From GCA-2683825 sp965662355 (lineage in GTDB: Bacteria; Planctomycetota; UBA1135; GCA-002686595), in assembly GCA_965662355.1 (NCBI GenBank), contig CBFIHP010000013.1:103960-167959 (forward strand): a stretch of DNA of 64,000 nt. The letters are read 5' to 3'. Under the pieces are notes generated by a model. It had not been told where the DNA came from, searched no databases, and saw only the letters and a program-made list of their open reading frames with translations. The translations under genes were made by a program, and so were the position numbers. Position 1 is the stretch's first letter. Every line of letters starts with the position of its first letter. This document shows, in pieces, positions 52,930 through 61,775 of the stretch.

Positions 52930-54483
52930 ATGTACGGCTCCATGCCTAGCTTGCTCGCTCTTCTTTTCTGTCTTCCTCTGTCTGCAGGGCAAGAGGACGC
53001 AGGGTACTTGCTCTATATCGCCGACCCCGATTCCAACGGAAATCGAGCTCTCTACTCGGTTCCCAAGGACGGGAGCGAGATTCCAACCAAGCTCTCTCCG
53101 GGCCCAGGTCCCGACGTCTCTCAGATTCTAGTTCAGAACGGAATGTCGAGAGCCATCTACATCCAGGATCGGTGTTGTTACAGGAAGGATGTCTTCTCCG
53201 TTTCGGTGGACGGCTCCTCGCCTCCGATCCAGCTCAATACCCTGCCGGTCTACGGCCAGAGGGAGTTGACCTCGGATGGTCAATACCTCGTCTACCTCGG
53301 AGACGACACGACCTACAACCGGATCCGAATCGTTCCCGTCGATGGAAGCGGTCCTCCGAGGACTGTGCGATCCTCTTATCACACAAACTGGGATCCCGAG
53401 TTCGCGATTCATCCGAACCCCAAGGTGAAGCGCCTCGCATGGCGACACCACCAGTCGATCAGCCGCACTTTGATCGAAAGCCGTCCCTTCGATCTTTCCG
53501 AGTTTCCCCGGGTGCACGCGACCCTGAGCAGTCCTCATCTCCTGCTGGGCTTCAACCCCGGTGGAGATCGGATTCTCTTTCGTTCGGAGTCCCCGTACAC
53601 CTGTGCGAGCGACAAGACGGTGATGTTCTATTCAGCGACTTATGCGACCGACTCGATGATCGTTCTCGACGAGTCTCACATGTGCTTTGGTCCAGCGGAA
53701 GTCGGTCGAAGCGATAGGCTTCTCTTCCCCCACACGGGGGGGATCTATGGAGGACATGGCATCCGCAGCGTTCCGATCGACGGAAGCGAAGCCGCAGTCG
53801 TTCTGAATCCGAGTGGTGGCGATGACTTTGGGCTCGACCCGACCGGAGGCATGGTGGTCCATCGCGAGAGCAATCCCTACGACCAAACCCGGAGGCTGCT
53901 TGCGACTCCCGTCGATCGGCGGCAGTTGACCGTGCTCTCGACATCTGCTTTGCATCACGGTCCGTTTCGATTCACTCCGACAGGCGACCGCGTCCTCTAC
54001 ATCGCAGCGCACGGGGCACAGTTTGAACTTTGGAGCGTCCCGCTCGACGCGAGCGAGCCGCCTATCCGCCTCCATGACCCACTGGGTGCCGGCGAGGAGA
54101 TCCTGAGCTTCGAACTGCTTCCCGCCGGTCGCCGAGCGATCGTTCACGGTCGGTTCGGCGACAAGGAAGAGCTGCGCCTCGTCCGTACTCGCGAGCTCGT
54201 TCCCTCGACGACGCTTCCGGATGTCTTCCAAGGGACGATTCAGAGCTATGTGGTCGATTCGCGCGGAAAGCGAGTCATCGTGAAGGGAGACCGCGATGGG
54301 AATGGTGAAATCCGCTTGTACTCGTACTCCCTGCGCAACCCAGGACAGGCCTTCGTGTTCCCGGGTCTGGACGCCCAAAGCTTGCAAAGCCTCCTTCCCG
54401 TCCATCCCCTCTCCCGTGCAGCTGGAGCCGATCGAGCCCAGCCGGGGATCTCGACCGCAGGGAATCGGGAAGCACAAGACTGA
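52930..54483 (+). CDS. secreted TolB-like beta-propeller protein
   Basis: The 517-residue product starts at ATG 52930 behind GGAG and has a signal peptide ending LSAGQ. Repeated blades of 45-60 residues have the WD40-like PD40 pattern: a central phrase such as NRALYSVPKDGSEIPTKLSP, DVFSVSVDGSSPPIQL, IRIVPVDGSGPP, IRSVPIDGSEAAVVL and LWSVPLDASEPPIRL. These are surveyed like the TolB C-terminal propeller, but there is no TolB N-terminal domain and no Tol-Pal gene near. Ligand unknown. The end is marked by a 13-base inverted repeat directly after the stop. Confidence 0.8.
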   Translation: MYGSMPSLLALLFCLPLSAGQEDAGYLLYIADPDSNGNRALYSVPKDGSEIPTKLSPGPGPDVSQILVQNGMSRAIYIQDRCCYRKDVFSVSVDGSSPPIQLNTLPVYGQRELTSDGQYLVYLGDDTTYNRIRIVPVDGSGPPRTVRSSYHTNWDPEFAIHPNPKVKRLAWRHHQSISRTLIESRPFDLSEFPRVHATLSSPHLLLGFNPGGDRILFRSESPYTCASDKTVMFYSATYATDSMIVLDESHMCFGPAEVGRSDRLLFPHTGGIYGGHGIRSVPIDGSEAAVVLNPSGGDDFGLDPTGGMVVHRESNPYDQTRRLLATPVDRRQLTVLSTSALHHGPFRFTPTGDRVLYIAAHGAQFELWSVPLDASEPPIRLHDPLGAGEEILSFELLPAGRRAIVHGRFGDKEELRLVRTRELVPSTTLPDVFQGTIQSYVVDSRGKRVIVKGDRDGNGEIRLYSYSLRNPGQAFVFPGLDAQSLQSLLPVHPLSRAAGADRAQPGISTAGNREAQD

Positions 54484-54491
54484 GTCTTCGA

Positions 54492-54573
54492 CGCCGCACA
54501 CTCCCGGCCACGATCGCGGCTACGGAGTGTGTGGCGACAAACCTGGTTCGGTAACGCTTTTGGTTCGGTAACG
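54492..54573. repeat. element end with hairpin and tandem copies
   Basis: CGCCGCACACTCC (54492-54504) faces GGAGTGTGTGGCG (54524-54536), forming a hairpin after the stop of the TolB-like gene. AAACCTGGTTCGGTAACGC follows (54539-54557), identical to the end of the 122-bp element, and then a shortened second copy of GGTTCGGTAACGCTTT. It is a decayed or rearranged member of that family. Confidence 0.65.
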
Positions 54574-54696
54574 CTTTCCTAGACTTACTTCAGAAAGACC
54601 GCGCCAGGGCCAAGCAAGATTTCCACCTGCTTGATAGCCTTCGCTAGTCTTGGAGTTTGCGGCGTTTCGGATCCATCGAGCCAGGAAAGCCCCCCC

Positions 54697-57600
54697 ATGC
54701 GCAGCCTCGTTCTGTCCGTTTGTCTGCTTCTTCTCATCACAACGGCCATGGGCCAGGGCATGAACCCGCCCCAGGGCATCGGCAGCCGCCCGAAAGTCGT
54801 GCCGAACAAACCGCTCGGTTCGTGCGAGGTCATCAACTTCGAGGGCAACCCGATGGGGACCATCCTCGCTTCGATCTCCAGCGCCGGCGGCGTCGGTCCG
54901 ATCGGCGTTCACGGCACCAACCCGCTCCTGGGGGCGAACGCCGCGGTGGTCTTCGACTCGACGAATCCGACGGGCGACGACCTCGACCTCGGTACCCCCA
55001 ACGAGGTCTTCGGCGGGCCCGGTCAAGGTATCGCCGGGGAGTCCGGACCCTTCGTGAACGACATGCCCTTGGGCAAGGTGCTGATCATCGGCGAGAACCT
55101 GGTCGATGGCGACAACGACGGGCTGGTCGACGAGCCCGACGACGCGGACCTGATCGGTGCCTCCTTCCACTTTGACTTCAGCGCGGTCGCGCCGGTCACC
55201 GTGAAGTGCTTGACGTTAGTTGGACGTCGATACGGATCGCCCCGGCGCCTCGGTCCAGTTGCGCGATCACAACAACACGCTGCTCGCGTCTTTCCCGATT
55301 CCCGTCGTGGGCAACAACGGTGTGTTCGTCCTCGACCTGGGTAATACCTCGGGCGTGCACACGATGAATGTCATCCTCAACGGCTCGGGAGCTATCGACA
55401 ACATCAAGTTCTTCTCCGATCCGGCCACGATCGGGGACACGGTCTTCTGCGACGTCGATGACAACGGTGTGCAAGACCCCGGCGAACCCGGCATCCCCGG
55501 GGTCACCGTGAACCTGGCCTGCGCCGGCCCCGACGGAATGCTGGGCACGGCCGACGACTACGCCGATTCACAGAAGTCCGCGTCCAGAACCGATTCTCCG
55601 GGGTGCAGGTCGACCGGGATTTCCGTCGGGCACATGCCGACTTCCTTGCCCGGAGGAACGGTCGTGGGATCGACGCTGACGACGCATTGATCCGGGGGAA
55701 CGTTCTCGAAGAGATAGTTGCCGTTCGCGTCGGTGAACTGGGAATCGATGTAGTCGTCCCCCGTTCCCAGGATGTCGTCGGGGCCGGCGCATTGCAGCAT
55801 CACCAGCACGCCGGGGATGCCCGGCTCGCCCGGATCTTGTTCACCGTCGTCGTCCCGATCGCAGTACACGGTGTCGCCGATTTCACCCGGCGTGATGAAG
55901 CAGAAGTCCGCGTCCAGGAAGTCCTCGCCAGGATCGATGCCCGTCGCGATGGGCGTCGGACACCGACCGAGGATCTTGTCGTCGGGAGCGGTGGAAGGGT
56001 CGACCGAGACCTCGCAGATGTCGGGCGCGGGGATGTCGGTGAAGAGGTAGTTGCCGTTCGCGTCGGTGACCTAGGCCCCGACGACCTATTGGGTACCGCG
56101 GATGACATCAGCGACTCGCAGATGACCGATGCCAACGGCAACTACCTCTTCACCGAGGTGCCGCCCGGCGAGTGCCTGGTCGAGATTGATCCCGCGACCG
56201 CGCCGCCCGACAAGGTCCCGGGCATGTGCCCCTTGATCGTCTCCGTCGATTTGCAGGCGGGGGAATCGTTCCTGGATGCGGACTTCTGCTTCGTCAACCC
56301 GCCCCCCGGATGCATCGGTGACACGGTGTGGTGCGACGCGGACGACGATGGAATACAAGACGCGGGCGAGCCTGGCATCCCCGATGTCATCGTGCTGCTG
56401 CTTTGCGCCGGTCCCGACGGCATATTCGGAACCGCGGACGACGACACCGACATGGATGTGACCGACGCCTTCGGCATGTACCTCTTCGAGGGCGTTCCGC
56501 CCGGTGAGTGTGTCGTCACGGTCGACGTCACGTCGGTACCGGACGACAAGGAAGTCGGCATGTGCCCTACCGAGCAAGACGTCACGGTGCTTTCGGGCGA
56601 AGCCTACCTCGATGCGGACTTCTGCTTCCGCAACCGTCCCGGCGAGATCGGTGACACGGTGTTCTGCGACCTCGACGACGACGGCGTCCAGGGGCCGACG
56701 GAGCCGGGCATTCCCGGTGTCACGGTCGACCTGACCTGTGCCGGCCCCGATGGCGTGCTGGGCACCGCGGACGACTACACGGACTCCCAGGTCACGGACG
56801 CGAACGGCAACTACCTCTTCACGAACGTTCCGGACGGTGAGTGCATCGTTGCGGTCGATCCGACGACGGTCGACGGCAAGATCCCGGGCATCTGCCCGAC
56901 CTCGGTCGACGTCGACCTCATGCCCGCCGAGTCGTACTTGGACGCGGACTTCTGCTTCGTGGAGCCCGCCGAGCTAGGCGACTACGTCTGGTGTGACTTG
57001 GACGATGACGGGATGCTCGATCTGGGCGAACCGGGCCTGCCCGGAGTGGTCATCCACCTCACCTGCGCCGGTCCGGACCGGGTTCTCGGTACGGCCGACG
57101 ACATCATGCTCTCGACGACGACGGACATGGGCGGGTTCTACCTGTTCACCGATCTTCCGCCGGGCGTGTGTGAGGTCGCGGTCGACGTGGACAGCGCTCC
57201 CGAAGGCAAGATCCCGGGTATGTGCCCTCTGAACTACACGGTCGGTCTCGCGCCGGGCGATTCGTTCCTGGATGCGGACTTCTGCTTCGTCAACGAGTCC
57301 GACGACATCTGTCTCGTCATCATCGACGAGGACACGATCGACAATGGCATCATCTCTATCATCGAAGCCGCGGCTTCGCACGGTGTTCAAGACGACTACC
57401 TCGTCAACGACGACCGTCCGACCGAGGTCGGCAACCCGCCTTTGATCTGGAACGAGCTCTTCCCCGGCGACATCGTGCTTCTACCCGGCGGTGAAGTGGA
57501 CGACGAAGGCATCTTCGCCTTACCCGAGGACACACCGTGGTCACTGGCCGACTACGTCGCCGGTACCGTGCCGCAGGCTCTCCTGGATGAGATCGAGGAC

Positions 57601-58155
57601 GTTATGCCGCTGCGGGACCAGGACCTCGTGCGCCTGATAGGTCGGACGTGCACCGCCGTGGTGTACGACAGCGACATCAGCATGAACTACGGGCCGATCA
57701 AGGCCAACCTACAGGGTGCGCGCTACGGGCTCTTCACCTTCACGGTCCTGGGCGTCGAAGTTCCGCACCACATCCCCGAAGCCGGCTCCACCAGCAGCCT
57801 CTACAGCCTCTGGTTCCGCGTCGAGCCGCCGATGATCCCCACGATCAACTTCGAAGTGACCGTGCGCGACCACGAACCCGACTCGATTCAGGTGACCCGC
57901 GCCGAGATGTCGGGCGGCCACCTGTGTGTGCGCGGCGTCGCAAACCACTCCCCCGGAGCCCTGATGACCGTCTCGGTCGACGGCGCCGACGCGGGCAGCC
58001 TCCTGGCCGTAGACCCCTTCGTCCTCGAGTTCCCGATGACGTGGACCGGCAGCTTCTACGAAGCCCTGATCCCCACGACGAGCGACCTCAGCGGCCGCCG
58101 TCTCAAGATCTCCACCGACGCGGGCGGAGCCGACAACATCTATATCGGCGGATGA
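54697..58155 (+). pseudogene. SdrD-B repeat secreted protein, broken by frameshift and inversion
   Basis: The gene is a paralogue of the one at 13853. From ATG 54697 it encodes a signal peptide and the N-terminal domain (VVFDSTNPTGDDLDLGTPNE, DEPDDADLIGASF). At about 55221 one extra T shifts the frame: the next part resumes as DVDTDRPGASVQLRDHNN and runs to GSGAIDNIKFF and the first SdrD-B unit. At 55572 the sequence flips to the minus strand for 501 bases (two partial units) and returns at 56073. Three and a half further units follow in the plus frame, then a C-terminal domain of about 280 residues (from DDICLVIIDEDTIDNG) ending DNIYIGG. If real, only fragments can be made; assembly error in repeats is an alternative. 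Confidence 0.8.
55572..56072 (-). other. inverted 501-bp segment within the SdrD-B gene
   Basis: On the minus strand this reads VTDANGNYLFTDIPAPDICE through a full SdrD-B unit (IGDTVYCDRDDDGEQDPGEP) to SVLDADFC, in one open frame. Flipping it back joins the left edge perfectly in frame (ADDYADSQ then VTDANGNYLF), and 501 is a multiple of three. On the right the flipped end does not rejoin exactly; about 40 residues of a unit are missing, so a deletion accompanied the inversion. The protein sequence is not the same as any unit of the 13853 paralogue. Confidence 0.85.
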
Positions 58156-58177
58156 ATTCGCCGGTCGTCAACCAAAG

Positions 58178-58211
58178 CGAGACGAGTCGTGACATCCCGC
58201 GCTACGTCTCG
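58178..58211. terminator. hairpin between convergent genes
   Basis: CGAGACG (58178-58184) and CGTCTCG (58205-58211) pair in the 66-base gap between the SdrD-B pseudogene and the convergent ASPIC/UnbV gene. No U-tract. Confidence 0.5.
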
Positions 58212-58221
58212 TGATTCCGTA

Positions 58222-61068
58222 CTAGCGCTGCCGGCGGGGTGCGAGCCGTGGCCCAATGGGCTGGAGCTTCGTATTGAAGGGTCGTCCGTCCGCCCGCACG
58301 GTGCCGTGGACGTCTTCGAAGTAGAGGATGCGCAGCGGTCGACCGGCGGTGTATTCGCAGCAGGCCTCGGGTAGTCCGAGGAACACGGTAAGCGCCGCCC
58401 CGTCCCCCGCGTTATCGTCGGCGCGGGTCACACTTGCACTGGCTCCGCGCGGTAGGAGGAGCCGCGTTCGACCCGATTCCCACTCGAGGCGGACGTTGCT
58501 TGGCAGGAGCAGGTGCCCGGAGCCCTCGAGCTCGCGCGTGAGCACGCGCTTTTTCTGGGGGGAGCTCACCGAGACAAGCTTCGCGCGCAGAGTCAGCTCA
58601 CGGGAGGCCGCAAGGAGCGGGAGTGCCGCTCCCGGGTTGTCGGGCGCCGGTCGTAGCCTTCCGTCCCACGGGCGGTCGGGCGAAAGACCCGCGAGTCCTG
58701 CCAGACGGCCACCGGCACCGGGATCGGCCTGAAGCCCCATGCTTTGTCCGCGCCAAACCCCCGCTTGATTGATGATCATGCCGTCGGCCTGGTTGCGTAG
58801 CGTGAGCAGCAAGAACGTCCGCGTCGAGGAGGTGGGCAGGGGTGTGGAGACCTGCAGCGTCGCGGAAGGTCCGATCGTCACGGGCCCGAGGCTTTGCTCG
58901 GGACCGGCCACCCAGCCGTGCGGTGGCGCGAACCAGCTGCCGCCGACCCATGCGGCAGCGCGCCCCGAAGAGAGGCGTAGCGCTCGGATCGCGAGGTCGC
59001 CGTTCACACCCGAGGCTGAGCGGTTTTCCAGGTCGATCAAGAGGTTGGTTTCGCCTGCATCCGGAGCACTGCGCATGGAGAGCGTGGGCTCGACCATGAG
59101 GAGCTTGTCGGCCGACGGAATGTCGAAGAGCGAACGACCCATCCGGGTTCCGCTGGGCCAGTCCACCTGGGCGAAGACCTGCTTGGCGCGGCCGAATCCG
59201 AAGACGAGCGGCCCCAAGTCGGCCGAGTTGAAGCCGTAATTCGAGCGGCGCTCTTGCAGGTTGATCAGGAGCTCGCCGGTCCCGGGTTTTCCGCGCATGA
59301 CGGTGACGCGCGCTCCGAAGCTACCCGGCGCGGATCCGGTCTCCTGGAGCTCGATCGCGATTCCACGGTAGACGAGGCCATTGGACGCTCCCTGGTTTTC
59401 GTAGTAGACGTTGGTCTGGCCCTCGTTATGGAGAGCCGGGCCGCCGTTGGCCACGTAGATGTTCGGCCCGTTCGTACCGCGACGCAGCATGAGACCGTGC
59501 GTCATGAACGTGTTCCCGTAGGTTCCGGCCAGGGCACCGATCTCGTAGAACGTCTGTGGCAGCGGGAAAAGAGGGTTCTCCAGGATGTCATCGGGCCAGC
59601 TCGGCCCGTTGTTCATATAGAGGAAGTCCTCTTCGAGTTGAGCGTCGACGTCGGGGCCACCGTTACCGGCGTAGATGTCGGGGTAACCATCGAGGTTGAA
59701 GTCGGCGACCAAGAGGCCCATCGTTCCGGCGACGTGTCTGTAGCCCGTACCGAGGCCGGCTTCGCGGTAGAGCCCTTCGCCGCGCCCGTCGCCGTTCAGG
59801 TCGCCGGCGTTGAGATAGAGGTGCTGGCGTTGGGCGGCACCGTAGAAAGCTCCGGCACCGCTCGTCGGATCGTCGTCGGGAAGCTGGGCGGACCACACAC
59901 CGTAGAGCACGTCGAGCCAGCCGTCGCCGTTCAAGTCTGCCACCTCGGCGGGCAGACTAAGGTGACCGCTGAGCGGGATGATCTGCTCACCATTCGGGGG
60001 GACGAAGGAGAGCTCCCAGGCGCCCGATTCTTCCTCGAACATGTCGGTGTCGATGTTCATCGACACCAAGGTGTTGTTCGGAGGGGCCATGAAACTGAAC
60101 GTGCCGTCCCCTTCGTTGTAGAACAGCTTGTTGTACTGCTTGTGGCAGGAGACGGTGAGGTCGGTCCAACCATCGTTGTCGAGATCGGCGGCGACCGCGG
60201 CGAAGCCGTTGCTCTTCAAATCGACGTCGGCTTGGGCGCCCACCTCGGTGAAAGTGCCGCTACCGGAGTTCTGGAAGAGCCGGTCGGTCGGGTCGGGGTC
60301 GGGCGGTCCGTTGTAGAAGCCGTCGAGGATGTCGACCGCGTTGGTGACGTAGAGGTCGAGGTCGCCGTCCAGGTCGTAGTCGAACCAAGTGCCTCCGAAG
60401 CTGACCTGGTTCTCCGGCATGCCGCCGGTGCTCGTCGTCATGTAGGTGAAGGTTCCGTCGCCGTCGTTCTCGAGCAGACCGTTCACGCTGGAGGTGTTGA
60501 AGCCTCCGCAGGGATAGAACAGGTCGTAGTCTCCGTCGTCGTCGAAGTCCGCCGGCAGGACTCCGAAGGGCGAGCCGCCGGGATAGGCGATGTCGAAACC
60601 GGTCCCGGTCACGCCCATGAGGTGCTCCATCGCGGTGAAGGTCCCGTCGGGTTCCGCGCGGTAGACGTTGCACGACCCCGGGTCCGAGCCGATCGCCGGC
60701 GTGACTTCCGTGCCTGGGGGTGCGCCGAGCGGGAGGGCGGGCGAGTTGGAGTTCGCGACGACGAGGTCCAGGAGCCCGTCTGGAGGGCCGGGCTGCGACG
60801 GGTCGATCGAATCGTGCCCCACGACATCGACCCAGGCGACGCCACGGCCGACATCGGGGCCATCGAACTCCGTCCCCGGGTTACCCAGGTTGGCTGCTTG
60901 GTCGATGAACGTCACGTAGGAGACATCCGGCGGCGGCAGCGGATTCAGATTCACATCCCCTGGGACCTGCGCAGAAACGGAGCCCGAGGCGAGGCCCAGT
61001 AAGAGCGCGACGCCGAGAGGGGAGGTAGACTCCGGTCGGGGAGGAGGCGAGAAGTGGATCCGAGGCAT
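58222..61068 (-). CDS. secreted FG-GAP/VCBS protein with ASPIC/UnbV domain, large
   Basis: The 948-residue product starts at ATG 61068 (AGGAG just upstream), with a signal peptide ending SVSAQ. A chain of VCBS blades with loops such as DFDDDGDYDLFYP, DYDLDGDLDLYV, DLDNDGWTDL, DLNGDGWLDV and DFNLDGYPDIYA forms a propeller of about 500 residues. The ASPIC/UnbV domain follows (GSFGARVTVMRGKPGTGELL, QVDWPSGTRMG), and a C-terminal domain of about 250 residues is Ala/Arg rich. It is the bigger relative of the gene at 25248. A frame extending to 61839 crosses REP-like repeats and a pseudogene and is not part of the gene. Extracellular, function unknown. Confidence 0.85.
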   Translation of the reverse strand: MPRIHFSPPPRPESTSPLGVALLLGLASGSVSAQVPGDVNLNPLPPPDVSYVTFIDQAANLGNPGTEFDGPDVGRGVAWVDVVGHDSIDPSQPGPPDGLLDLVVANSNSPALPLGAPPGTEVTPAIGSDPGSCNVYRAEPDGTFTAMEHLMGVTGTGFDIAYPGGSPFGVLPADFDDDGDYDLFYPCGGFNTSSVNGLLENDGDGTFTYMTTSTGGMPENQVSFGGTWFDYDLDGDLDLYVTNAVDILDGFYNGPPDPDPTDRLFQNSGSGTFTEVGAQADVDLKSNGFAAVAADLDNDGWTDLTVSCHKQYNKLFYNEGDGTFSFMAPPNNTLVSMNIDTDMFEEESGAWELSFVPPNGEQIIPLSGHLSLPAEVADLNGDGWLDVLYGVWSAQLPDDDPTSGAGAFYGAAQRQHLYLNAGDLNGDGRGEGLYREAGLGTGYRHVAGTMGLLVADFNLDGYPDIYAGNGGPDVDAQLEEDFLYMNNGPSWPDDILENPLFPLPQTFYEIGALAGTYGNTFMTHGLMLRRGTNGPNIYVANGGPALHNEGQTNVYYENQGASNGLVYRGIAIELQETGSAPGSFGARVTVMRGKPGTGELLINLQERRSNYGFNSADLGPLVFGFGRAKQVFAQVDWPSGTRMGRSLFDIPSADKLLMVEPTLSMRSAPDAGETNLLIDLENRSASGVNGDLAIRALRLSSGRAAAWVGGSWFAPPHGWVAGPEQSLGPVTIGPSATLQVSTPLPTSSTRTFLLLTLRNQADGMIINQAGVWRGQSMGLQADPGAGGRLAGLAGLSPDRPWDGRLRPAPDNPGAALPLLAASRELTLRAKLVSVSSPQKKRVLTRELEGSGHLLLPSNVRLEWESGRTRLLLPRGASASVTRADDNAGDGAALTVFLGLPEACCEYTAGRPLRILYFEDVHGTVRADGRPFNTKLQPIGPRLAPRRQR

Positions 61069-61161
61069 GACTCCTACGAGTGCGGGTAGTACGGGGACCG
61101 GAAAGCGTCTCCAGTGGATCCTACGCTTGCGAAGGGGTTTCGGGGCCCTTCGACGGTGTTT

Positions 61162-61305
61162 GTACGGTGCCAGGCTCCGTGCTGACGTGCTGACGGGTTC
61201 GATCTGCCCGTCAGGCTCCAAGTTCGCCGTTCCTTCTGCAACGGCCGCGACCTGCGCCGGTCGACTGGACCACCAACCCATCAGCTCGGTGCCTGGCTCC
61301 GTACC
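61162..61305. repeat. REP-like inverted pair, copies 2 and 3
   Basis: GTACGGTGCCAGGCTCCGTG at 61162 and CAGCTCGGTGCCTGGCTCCG near 61280 are inverted copies of the phrase at 38047. ACCGGGTACGG-type fragments follow to about 61330. The pair lies between the ASPIC/UnbV gene start and the truncated hydrolase pseudogene. Confidence 0.6.
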
Positions 61306-61344
61306 CGGTGCCTTCCGTACCCGGTGCCTCTCCTGATCTTTGCA

Positions 61345-61775
61345 GGATGTTGACTCCGCCAGGACAGTCACGGGCGCGCTGCTCTTGTTGGGCGTGCCCG
61401 GCCGGGACTTCAGATAATCGAGGGCGGCATGCGCATCGGCGATGAACACACGATAGTCCCGACGCACGTGAACACCGCTGGATTCACCGAAGCCGTGCTT
61501 GTCATACACGAGCGCAGCGATACCGCGCTTGGCGAAGGCGTTGGCGTGAATCACCAACGCTGGCTGGCTGCGCGTGCAAGGTGAGGATCCATGCAGAATC
61601 ACCACAGCGGGAAACGCCCCGGCCCGTCGGGCAGCCAAAGCCTCCCTGCCAGGGTCTCCTCTCCCGCAGGGATACTGCATTCCTCCGTCGCCAGCCCCGA
61701 ATCGACATAGACGCGCCACACGTAACCGACGATGCCCGCGCAGGCGAACACCACGACCAACAGAATCAGCGACAA
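61345..61775 (-). pseudogene. truncated alpha/beta-hydrolase
   Basis: From a TTG at 61775, overlapping the end of the preceding gene, one frame gives a membrane anchor (LSLILLVVVFACAGIVGYVW) and LWLPDGPGRFP. After a one-base loss near 61608 the next frame continues AVVILHGSSP, AFAKRGIAALVYDKHGFGES and AHAALDYLKSRP. This is the N-terminal half of a secreted or anchored alpha/beta-hydrolase of the dienelactone-hydrolase/BAAT kind. It stops before the nucleophile elbow, where REP-like repeats begin, so no catalytic Ser or His is left. Confidence 0.75.

Noticed and set aside
50706..52943. 745-codon minus-strand frame over the kinase gene
   Set aside because: It is open only because of the high GC content; no domain, and the plus strand has complete kinase motifs.
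55603..56095. Plus-strand coding sequence joined to the later SdrD-B frame
   Set aside because: Plus-strand codons in this interval are the antisense of an inverted SdrD-B segment, not part of a true N-terminus.
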